Part shown: positions 24,115 to 31,023 of the stretch, piece after piece | Layout: each line of letters begins with the position of its first letter | How positions within the stretch are numbered: position 1 is the stretch's first letter | Source of the DNA: Paraburkholderia gardini | Lineage (GTDB): Bacteria; Pseudomonadota; Gammaproteobacteria; Burkholderiales; Burkholderiaceae | Length of the DNA: 64,000 bases | Direction: 5' to 3' | Assembly: GCF_907164575.1 (NCBI RefSeq) | Contig: NZ_CAJQYY010000033.1 | Coordinates: forward strand, 1 to 64,000 | Made by a program: the position numbers and the translations under genes | Notes under the pieces: generated by a model | What the model was told of the DNA's origin: nothing | What the model saw: only the letters and a program-made list of their open reading frames with translations | Databases searched by the model: none

Positions 24115-24495
24115 ATGAAGGGCTACCAACTCACTTTCTACACCGAGCAGAACCACCGGCACGGCCGGCAACCGGTGATCGACTGGCTGCTTGCGAAGGC
24201 GAAGCACGCCGGCATTCAGGGCGCGACCGTCATCGCGGCGGCCGAGGGCGTCAGCCACGCGGGCGTGCACCATGCCGCGCGCTTTTTCGAACTGACCGAC
24301 CAGCCGATGCAGGTCATTTTCGCGGTCACGGAAATCGAGTCGGAACTCATGCTCGACGCAATCCGCCGCGAAAACCTCCACGTGTTCTACACGCGCTGCC
24401 CGATCGACTTCGGCGTGCTGGGAGGAGACCTGCCGGCGCCGCGCCGGACGAAACTGTCTTCGCTGTTTCATCGCGTGCACCGCCCGGCGCATTGA
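24115..24495 (+). CDS. DUF190 (PII-like) protein
   Basis: 126 residues. The fold markers are MKGYQLTFYTEQNHRHGRQPVIDWLLAKAKHAGIQGATVIAAAEGVSHAG and later QVIFAVTEIESELMLDAI, matching DUF190, whose structure resembles PII signalling proteins. DUF190 genes are frequently found beside crcB, so a role linked to fluoride handling is likely, but the mechanism is unknown to me. GGAGA at 24104-24108 is the ribosome site for ATG 24115; a start at 24031 would add a poor Arg-rich N-terminus. It is divergent from crcB and convergent with the ammonium transporter gene. Confidence 0.85.
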   Translation: MKGYQLTFYTEQNHRHGRQPVIDWLLAKAKHAGIQGATVIAAAEGVSHAGVHHAARFFELTDQPMQVIFAVTEIESELMLDAIRRENLHVFYTRCPIDFGVLGGDLPAPRRTKLSSLFHRVHRPAH

Positions 24496-24535
24496 ACGGG
24501 CGCCCGATGCGCTCGATCCGGCAGCCGGGCCGCGT

Positions 24536-25738
24536 TCAGCCGGCGGTCTCGCGTTCTGGCGTCGACGTGATCCGGTGAATGGAGAGGTCGGCGCCGTTGA
24601 ACTCGTCTTCCTGATCGAGGCGCAGCCCGACGGTCATGCGAATCGCACCGTAGACGAGCGTGCCGCCAAGCGAAGCCACCACGATGCCGCCCAGCGTGCC
24701 GACAATCTGCGCGCCGAACGACACGCCGCCGAGTCCGCCGAGCGCGTGCAGCCCGAAAATGCCCGCGGCGATGCCGCCCCATGCACCGCACAGGCCGTGC
24801 AGCGGCCACACGCCGAGCACGTCGTCGATCTTCCAGCGGTTCTGCACGCACGTGAACATATAGACGAAGAGCGCGCCCGCGATGCCGCCCGTCACCAGCG
24901 CACCGAGCGGGTGCATGACGTCGGACCCGGCGCACACCGCGACGAGCCCGGCGAGCGGACCGTTATACGTGAAGCCCGGATCGTTGCGGCCGGCAAGCCA
25001 GGCCGTCAGCGTGCCGCCGGCCATCGCCATCAGCGAATTGACAGCGACCAGGCCGCTGATCTTGTCGACGGTCTGTGCGCTCATCACGTTAAAGCCAAAC
25101 CAGCCGACCGTCAGCACCCACGCGCCGAGCGCGAGGAATGGAATATTCGACGGCGGATGCGCGGCGATACGGCCGTCGCGGTGATAGCGTCCGTGGCGCG
25201 CGCCGAGCAGCAGCACCGCGGGCAGGGCGACCCAGCCGCCGAACGCATGCACCACCACCGAGCCCGCGAAATCGTGGAACGGCGCGCCGAACGTCGCGGC
25301 GATCCAGCTCTGGATCCCGAACCGCCCGTTCCACACGATGCCCTCGAAAAACGGGTAGATGAAACCGACCAGCACGAACGTCGCGAAGAGTTGCGGATTG
25401 AATTTCGAGCGCTCGGCGATACCGCCCGAGACGATCGCCGGAATGGCGGCCGCGAAAGTCAGCAGAAAGAAGAAGCGCACGAGCGCATAGCCGTTGTGGG
25501 CCGCGAGAAGATCGGCCGGTTCGAAGAACTGCACCCCGTACGCAATCGTGTAGCCGATGAAGAAATAGGCGATCGTCGATACCGAAAAGTCGACGAGAAT
25601 CTTCACGAGCGCGTTGACCTGATTCTTTTTTCGTACCGTGCCAAGTTCGAGAAACGCGAAGCCCGCATGCATCGCGAGCACCATGGCGGCGCCGATCAGC
25701 AGGAACAGCGTGTCGGTGCCGGTTTTCAAGCTTTCCAT
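24536..25738 (-). CDS. amt: Ammonium transporter (Amt family)
   Basis: 400 residues with eleven predicted helices. Characteristic parts are TLFLLIGAAMVLAMHAGFAFLELGTVRKKN near the start, DFAGSVVVHAFGGWVALPA with a conserved pore His, GWFGFNVMSA, and PLHGLCGAWGGIAAGIFG with the second pore His. It moves ammonium or ammonia through the inner membrane. No GlnK gene lies next to it, although many amt genes have one. ATG 25738 is chosen by alignment to the normal start; the frame stays open upstream to 26056 but that part is not Amt-like. I see no convincing sigma-54 promoter. Confidence 0.9.
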   Translation of the reverse strand: MESLKTGTDTLFLLIGAAMVLAMHAGFAFLELGTVRKKNQVNALVKILVDFSVSTIAYFFIGYTIAYGVQFFEPADLLAAHNGYALVRFFFLLTFAAAIPAIVSGGIAERSKFNPQLFATFVLVGFIYPFFEGIVWNGRFGIQSWIAATFGAPFHDFAGSVVVHAFGGWVALPAVLLLGARHGRYHRDGRIAAHPPSNIPFLALGAWVLTVGWFGFNVMSAQTVDKISGLVAVNSLMAMAGGTLTAWLAGRNDPGFTYNGPLAGLVAVCAGSDVMHPLGALVTGGIAGALFVYMFTCVQNRWKIDDVLGVWPLHGLCGAWGGIAAGIFGLHALGGLGGVSFGAQIVGTLGGIVVASLGGTLVYGAIRMTVGLRLDQEDEFNGADLSIHRITSTPERETAG

Positions 25739-26092
25739 CCGTAAGTCCCGATTTGCGCAAAAAACGGGCACGGAACGCAAGAAATGGGCCAAAGAAGGGC
25801 CTGACATTGACGATCTCGGTGCATGCGGGCACCAGCATGGTTTTCCCGGTTTCACGGATGATCTTCTCGCTGGTTCGAGTGGTGGCGTGTACGCACCATT
25901 TATGTGCTTGATTCTCGAAACCGGGCGCTGAACGTCCCATATCGGGGCGATATTTTCGATTTTGTTTACGCATTTATTCGGTTTGGTAACGGCTGTGAGT
26001 GACGATGCCCGGTTGTGGGAAGGGACATCTGAAACCCGGTGCCTCGCGACGCGCATGTCGTGCCTTTGTCATCCCGTGCAAACGCCGACATA
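25739..26092. other. Divergent intergenic region, amt and histidine kinase
   Basis: About 350 bases hold the promoters for the leftward amt gene and the rightward kinase gene. I see no tRNA, riboswitch or clear terminator. Confidence 0.4.
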
Positions 26093-27775
26093 ATGGCCGT
26101 CGCAACGCAGCGTCCGCTACGTACAGTTTTTCCTTTCGCGCGCATGAGACTGACTACCAAAGGCCTGTTGCTGATCGCGATTCCCGCGCTGTTCGAACTC
26201 GCGCTGCTGGCGGGCGTCGTCGAGGCGCAGGCCGATGCGACCGATGCCGAACGCTGGGCGCTGCACAGTCAGGTCGTGCTGCGCCAGACCACCGCGATCC
26301 TCGAACCCGTGCAGTTCGAATCGGTGCGCCTGCGCGGTTCGGCCGTCGGCGGTGACGCCGGCGCGGCCACGCCGATCGCGATGTGGATGGACATCGACCG
26401 CCGGATCGACCAGCTCGTCGAACTGGTCGCCGACAACCCGTCGCAGGTGGAACGCGCGGTGCGGATCCGTCAGGCGATCCAGTCGTACCGGCAATGGTCC
26501 GACCGGATTCAGGACCTGCTGCGCTCCGGGCGCCGCGCCGACGTGCTCGAACGTTTTCGCGATCCGGGCGCCGAAGCTGTGCTCGATCAGGTGCGCACGC
26601 AGGTGGCCGCGTTCCAGCAGGAGGAGCGGCGGCTCGACGTCGCGCGCACGGAAGCAGCGGCGCGCGCGCGCGGGCGTCAGCAGATGCTGGTTGTCGCGGC
26701 GGTGACCGGTTCGATCCTGTTCGTGGCGATCGCGTTCGTGCTGCTCGCGCGCGGCCTGCGCGGCCGGCTCGCCGCGTTGACCGGCAATGCGCGGCGTCTT
26801 GCGCAAAACCAGCCGCTCGCGCCGCTCACCCCGGGCACCGACGAGATCGCGCGGCTCGATGCCGCGTTGCACGACACCAGCCGGCGGCTTCTCGACGCTG
26901 ACCGCATGCAGGCACGCTTTCAGTCGGATCTCGCGCGCCGCGCCGGCGAGCTTGCCCGCATCAACGAAACGCTGCGCCAGCAGACGCAGGAAAACGAGAT
27001 GTTCATTCACAGCGTGTCGCACGATCTGCGCTCGCCACTCGTCAACCTGCAGGGGTTTTCGAAGGAACTGATCCACGCGTGCGACGACCTGCGCGCGGCG
27101 GTGCGCGCGTCGTCGCTGACCGACGCGCAGCGCGCGCACATCGGGCATCTCATCGACCAGGACATCAGCGAGGCGCTACGTTATCTGCAGACGGCCGTGC
27201 TGCGCGCGTCGCACATCATCGACGCGCTGCTGCGGCTTTCGCGCGTGGGGCGCGTCGAGTACCGGCATCAGCACGTCGACGTCGGCGATATCGTGCAGCG
27301 CGTGATCGATGCGATGCAGGTATCGATCCGCTCGCGCGGCGCGCAGATCGTGGTGCGCGAACTGCCGACGGTCTGGGGCGACGCGACCGCGCTTGAACAG
27401 GTGTTCGGCAACCTGATCGGCAACGCGGTGAATTATCTGGACCCGGTGCGGGCAGGGCGCATCGAGATCGGCACGACTGCCGGGCCGCCGGGCGTGCATT
27501 CGCTACGGATTTTCTACGTGAAGGACAACGGGCTTGGCATCGCGGAAGTCGCGCTGCCGCGACTGTTCGGCGCGTTCCAGCGGCTGCACGGCAACGTCGC
27601 GCCTGGCGAAGGAATCGGCCTCGCACTTGTACGGCGGATGGTGGAGCGGCACGGCGGCCGCGTCTGGGCGGAATCGGCGGAAGGCGTCGGCACGACGTTT
27701 TATCTGTCGTTGCCGGAGGCGGAGCAGGTGACGCGCGATGCGCCGGAAAGCATCGTCAGCGAGGCGAAAACCTGA
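26093..27775 (+). CDS. Sensor histidine kinase with CHASE3-like domain
   Basis: 560 residues. Helix 1 (LLLIAIPALFELALLAGVV) and helix 2 (MLVVAAVTGSILFVAIAFVLLA) enclose a helical periplasmic domain of about 150 residues that looks like CHASE3. A HAMP linker, a coiled coil and the dimerisation/phosphoacceptor motif SVSHDLRSPLVNL (His at about residue 308) follow. The ATPase domain has NLIGNAVNYL (N box), KDNGLGIAE (G1), FGAFQRLHG and GEGIGLALVRRMVERHGG (G2). It should autophosphorylate, but no response regulator gene adjoins it. ATG 26144 is an alternative start. Confidence 0.88.
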   Translation: MAVATQRPLRTVFPFARMRLTTKGLLLIAIPALFELALLAGVVEAQADATDAERWALHSQVVLRQTTAILEPVQFESVRLRGSAVGGDAGAATPIAMWMDIDRRIDQLVELVADNPSQVERAVRIRQAIQSYRQWSDRIQDLLRSGRRADVLERFRDPGAEAVLDQVRTQVAAFQQEERRLDVARTEAAARARGRQQMLVVAAVTGSILFVAIAFVLLARGLRGRLAALTGNARRLAQNQPLAPLTPGTDEIARLDAALHDTSRRLLDADRMQARFQSDLARRAGELARINETLRQQTQENEMFIHSVSHDLRSPLVNLQGFSKELIHACDDLRAAVRASSLTDAQRAHIGHLIDQDISEALRYLQTAVLRASHIIDALLRLSRVGRVEYRHQHVDVGDIVQRVIDAMQVSIRSRGAQIVVRELPTVWGDATALEQVFGNLIGNAVNYLDPVRAGRIEIGTTAGPPGVHSLRIFYVKDNGLGIAEVALPRLFGAFQRLHGNVAPGEGIGLALVRRMVERHGGRVWAESAEGVGTTFYLSLPEAEQVTRDAPESIVSEAKT

Positions 27776-27804
27776 CGTGCGAAGGTACCGCGCGCTTTCA
27801 GTGT

Positions 27805-28137
27805 CTAACGCCAGGGTGTTGCGAAGAGCTGGCGGGGTTTCAGCAGACGGGTGCCGCGCACGGACCAGTAACATGCGGCGGCGGCCAGAATCAATGCACA
27901 GGCGATGACGACGTGCGGCGCGGGACGCAGCCCGGCGACGTCGTCGAACGAAAACACGCCGCGCTGAACGAGCAGCAGCGCTAACCACAGCGCGATGGCG
28001 GCCTGCACGAGCAGACGCGTTCCAGTGAGGCGTCGCATGCGGTTTTCGAGCGACCAGGCGGTGGGCGCGCGCAGGCAGAAAAATGCGATCGCCATCAACG
28101 CGACCGCGAGGATAACGATCCAGTCTGTCAGTTCCAT
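27805..28137 (-). CDS. Small four-helix membrane protein, unknown
   Basis: 110 residues from ATG 28137. Hydrophobic stretches lie at about residues 5-20, 40-58 and 72-92 (WIVILAVALMAIAFFCL, LLVQAAIALWLALLLV, HVVIACALILAAAACYW), with basic residues between. No known family is recognised. It is convergent with the kinase gene and downstream of the DJ-1-type gene on the same strand, 136 bases away. Confidence 0.5.
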   Translation of the reverse strand: MELTDWIVILAVALMAIAFFCLRAPTAWSLENRMRRLTGTRLLVQAAIALWLALLLVQRGVFSFDDVAGLRPAPHVVIACALILAAAACYWSVRGTRLLKPRQLFATPWR

Positions 28138-28273
28138 CGAAAGGCTCTCAAAAGTCGACCGGCGACTATAGGAAAGCGCGTTCTTTGGATAAATCAGACT
28201 GGTCTCAAATGGGGGGCGGGCTGGCCCGGAAGTGGCGCGGGCTGCGCGAACCGCAGCCCGGTTCAAGGCGGTA

Positions 28274-28855
28274 TTACAGTTCGATGCGCGTGCCGAGCAG
28301 CACGAGGAACTGGCGGATCCACTCAGGGTGAGCGGGCCACGCTGGCGCGGTCACGAATGGTGCATCGGTGACGGCGGCGTCGATCGGGATGTCCGCGTAG
28401 TCGGCGCCGGCCATCCTGACTTCGGCGGCGCAGGCCGGGTACGCGGAGATCCGCTTGCCGCGGATCACGTCGGCGGCGGCCAGCAACTGCGCCGCGTGGC
28501 AGACCGCCGCAACCGGTTTTTTCGCTTCGGCGAACTGGCGCACGATGTCGATGACTTTCTGGTTCATCCGCAGATACTCGGGCGCGCGGCCGCCGGCGAT
28601 CGCGAGCGCGTCGTACCGGGTTGCATCGACGTCGTCGAAGGTGGCGTTGAGTGTGAACTGATGACCCGGCTTTTCGGTGTACGTCTGATCGCCTTCGAAA
28701 TCGTGAATCGCGGTCTTGATCCGGTCGCCGGCTTTCTTGCCGGGACACACCGCATCGACCGTATGGCCAACTGCCTGCAGTGCCTGGAACGGCACCATCG
28801 TCTCGTAATCCTCGGCGAAATCTCCGGTCAGAAACAGGATCTTCTTCGCTGCCAT
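28274..28855 (-). CDS. DJ-1/PfpI family protein
   Basis: 193 residues. The Rossmann-like start KKILFLTGDFAEDYETMVPFQAL, the acidic residue in GDFAEDYE and the nucleophile elbow AVCHAAQLLAAA with Cys at about residue 120 place it in the DJ-1/PfpI superfamily. Members include glyoxalases, chaperones and proteases; this sequence alone does not separate them. ATG 28855 is chosen because the fold starts directly after it. The gene stands alone, divergent from the lipoprotein gene at 29078. Confidence 0.85.
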   Translation of the reverse strand: MAAKKILFLTGDFAEDYETMVPFQALQAVGHTVDAVCPGKKAGDRIKTAIHDFEGDQTYTEKPGHQFTLNATFDDVDATRYDALAIAGGRAPEYLRMNQKVIDIVRQFAEAKKPVAAVCHAAQLLAAADVIRGKRISAYPACAAEVRMAGADYADIPIDAAVTDAPFVTAPAWPAHPEWIRQFLVLLGTRIEL

Positions 28856-29077
28856 CGCATGCCTCCAGTGGTGGGTGGAATACATCGAACGCTCCCGCAG
28901 TCTACTCCAGCGTGCATGACGGATGCGCGACCTGACAGCTTCGCAGTCAGGTGGAATGTGCGCTGGATGAATGCATGAAGCCAGACAAAGCGCGTGTGTT
29001 ACGGACGGAACGGGCAACGGCGTATGATGGGCAGCGTTTCCGCATATCGAAGCCGCTCAGCCCGGCTCACTTCCGTA

Positions 29078-29557
29078 ATGATCTCTTTCCGTTCCTCTCC
29101 TCTGATTCGCCGTACGGCGCTGGCGCTGGCCTTGCTCGGTGTGCTGGCCGCGTGCCAGAAGAACGACGCATCCGCTGGTCAGGTCGCCGGCAAGCTCGAT
29201 GACGCCGCGCAGGTCGCGGGCCAGAAACTCGATCAGGCCGCAAGCTACGTGGGCCAGCAGGTCGACGCGACGCGCGCCACGGCCGAGCAGAACCTCAATT
29301 CCGCCGCCTCGGCGCCTTCGGTCAGGATCGATCCTGCCGATCTCGCATCGTCGGCGCAGGCGAACCTGCAGAACGCCGCCAGCGCCACCAGCGCGGCGAT
29401 CGATCACGCGGCCTCGCTGACGGACGAAGGCCTGCAGACCACCGGGCGCAAGCTTCAGCAGTGGTCGAGCCAGAGCACGGCCGCCTCGTCGTCCGCTTCG
29501 ACATCGACGTCCAGCTCGACGGATTCGACCGACGCCCAGAAGCAGATGGACAAATGA
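29078..29557 (+). CDS. Predicted lipoprotein, helical and Ala/Ser-rich
   Basis: 159 residues from ATG 29078. The signal peptide SPLIRRTALALALLGVLAAC ends in a lipobox (LAAC). The mature part has repeated amphipathic helices of the type VAGKLDDAAQVAGQKLDQAASYVGQQVDATRATAEQNL, similar to apolipoprotein-like or LEA-like repeats, and a Ser/Thr-rich tail. No enzymatic motif is seen. Membrane or envelope stress association is possible but only inferred. Confidence 0.7.
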   Translation: MISFRSSPLIRRTALALALLGVLAACQKNDASAGQVAGKLDDAAQVAGQKLDQAASYVGQQVDATRATAEQNLNSAASAPSVRIDPADLASSAQANLQNAASATSAAIDHAASLTDEGLQTTGRKLQQWSSQSTAASSSASTSTSSSTDSTDAQKQMDK

Positions 29558-29565
29558 CCGGCGAT

Positions 29566-29601
29566 TTGACGTCAGTGTTAAATGTAATTACCATGGTTAC
29601 A
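29566..29601 (+). promoter_or_regulatory. Promoter and operator of the rrf2-type gene
   Basis: TTGACG (29566-29571) and TACCAT (29589-29594) are 17 bases apart. An inverted repeat TGTAA-N9-TTACA at 29583-29601 covers the -10 box. The same palindrome recurs before the next gene, so it is probably the site bound by the Rrf2 protein itself. Confidence 0.7.
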
Positions 29602-29624
29602 CATCGTCGCCGGAAACAGTCGCT

Positions 29625-30080
29625 GTGAATACGAGTAGCCGGTTCGCTTTTGCCGTGCATGTGCTGGCGCTGCTGTCGCTGCAGGAGGGCGTGCCGCTGT
29701 CGTCGGACATGATTGCGGGCAGCGTGAACACCAATCCGGTACTGGTGCGCCGGCTGCTTTCGATGCTGTCGGCAGCCGGGCTCACCACGTCGCAACTGGG
29801 CGCGGGCGGCGGCGCATTGCTCGCGCGCGCGCCGCGGGACATCACGCTGCTGGAAATCTATCGCGCGGTCGACGATGCGCAACTCTTCGGGCTTCATCGC
29901 GAAGAGCCGAACCCGGCGTGCATGGTCGGGCGCAACATTCAGGTGGTGCTGCGCGGCATCATCGACGACGCGCAGCGGGCCATGGAAAGCTCGCTTGGAG
30001 CACGCACACTCGCGGATGCGACGGCGGATGTCGAGCGGGCAGAGCGACAGCGCGGGGGCAAGAAACGCGCGCGCGGTTAA
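29625..30080 (+). CDS. Rrf2-family transcriptional regulator
   Basis: 151 residues from GTG 29625. A winged helix is clear: RFAFAVHVLALLSLQEGVPLSSDMIAGSVNTNPVLVRRLLSMLSAAGL, then the wing TTSQLGAGGGALLARAPRDITLLEIYRAV. The domain that holds an iron-sulfur cluster in IscR and NsrR has only one Cys here (PACMVG), so a cluster is unlikely; sensing by a single thiol, as in some YwnA/Rrf2 members, is possible. The operators before this gene and the next suggest it represses both. A terminator separates them, so each has its own promoter. Confidence 0.85.
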   Translation: MNTSSRFAFAVHVLALLSLQEGVPLSSDMIAGSVNTNPVLVRRLLSMLSAAGLTTSQLGAGGGALLARAPRDITLLEIYRAVDDAQLFGLHREEPNPACMVGRNIQVVLRGIIDDAQRAMESSLGARTLADATADVERAERQRGGKKRARG

Positions 30081-30142
30081 AGGATTCGAAAGCAGGGATT
30101 TCCGCGCACAAGGCGCGGCAATGCAGGGTGCAGGATTCACAC

Positions 30143-30163
30143 GGGGCGAAGCCCCTCTTTTTT
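30143..30163 (+). terminator. Intrinsic terminator after the rrf2-type gene
   Basis: GGGGC (30143-30147), loop GAA, GCCCC (30151-30155) and a T-rich run TCTTTTTT to 30163. Confidence 0.75.
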
Positions 30164-30165
30164 CC

Positions 30166-30194
30166 TTGATATATGTAATCGATGTGGTTACATA
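30166..30194 (+). promoter_or_regulatory. Promoter and operator of the oxidoreductase gene
   Basis: TTGATA (30166-30171) and TACATA (30189-30194) lie 17 bases apart. The inverted repeat TATGTAA-N9-TTACATA (30172-30194) overlaps the promoter and matches the core found before the rrf2-type gene. Confidence 0.7.
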
Positions 30195-30218
30195 TAAATA
30201 CTTAACGGGAGCATCAGG

Positions 30219-30866
30219 ATGAGCAAGGCACTGAAAATCGCGCTGTTCGGCGCGACGGGCATGATCGGTTCACGCGTCGCGGCGGAAGCGGCGCGTCGCG
30301 GGCACACGGTGGTTGCGCTGTCGCGCAATCCGGAGCGCGTTTCGACGGGTGTCGCCAACCTGACGGCGGCGTCCGCGAATGTGCTCGATGCCGCGAGCGT
30401 GGCGGATGCGGTGCGCGGCAGCGACGTCGTCGCGAGTGCCTATGCGCCGCCGCAGGGGGACCTGGGCGCGATCGTGGCGGCATCGAAAGCGCTGGTCGAC
30501 GGTGCGCGCACGGCCGGTGTGAAGCGTGTGGTGGTCGTGGGCGGCGCGGGCTCGCTCGAAGTCGCGCCGGGCACGCAACTGGTGGATACAGCCGGTTTCC
30601 CGGACGCCTACAAGGCGATTGCACTCGCGCACCGCGACGCGTTGGCGTATTACCGCACGGTCGGCGACCTCGACTGGACGTTTTTCGCACCTGCCGCGCT
30701 GATCGCGCCGGGCGAGCGTACGGGCACGTTCCGCACCGCTGCCAACGTGCTCGTCGCCGACAGGGACGGCAACAGCACGATCTCCGCCGAAGACTACGCC
30801 ATCGCGTTCGTCGATGAAATCGAGCAGGGCCGCTTCATTCGTCAGATCGCGACGGCCGCGTACTGA
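30219..30866 (+). CDS. NAD(P)-binding oxidoreductase, atypical SDR
   Basis: 215 residues. The Rossmann motif is LFGATGMIGSRVAAEAARRGH at the N-terminus, followed by VVALSRNPERV and VKRVVVVGGAGSLEVAPG. YKAIALAHRDAL and DWTFFAPAALIAPGERTG continue the NmrA/YwnB-like fold, an atypical short-chain dehydrogenase. The substrate is unknown. Regulation by an Rrf2 protein with a shared operator fits a role in redox or electrophile stress; that is inference. GGGAG at 30207-30211 is the ribosome site. Confidence 0.85.
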   Translation: MSKALKIALFGATGMIGSRVAAEAARRGHTVVALSRNPERVSTGVANLTAASANVLDAASVADAVRGSDVVASAYAPPQGDLGAIVAASKALVDGARTAGVKRVVVVGGAGSLEVAPGTQLVDTAGFPDAYKAIALAHRDALAYYRTVGDLDWTFFAPAALIAPGERTGTFRTAANVLVADRDGNSTISAEDYAIAFVDEIEQGRFIRQIATAAY

Positions 30867-31023
30867 CGCTGACTGGCCCACTCGCGGGCAAACCGGCGCG
30901 GTTTCCCGCTGTTTCCAGCCCGCGCCGGTATCTGCAAGCGTTCTAACATCCGGTTACGCATGTAAGTGTCGACGCACCGCAACTGCGACTACACTGGCAT
31001 GTCCCGTTTTGTCACCGGATCTC

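Noticed and set aside
25754..25771. Sigma-54-like promoter on the minus strand before amt
   Set aside because: GTGCCCG-N4-TTGC resembles the consensus, but the first GG is not intact and the start would lie only about five bases before the ATG.
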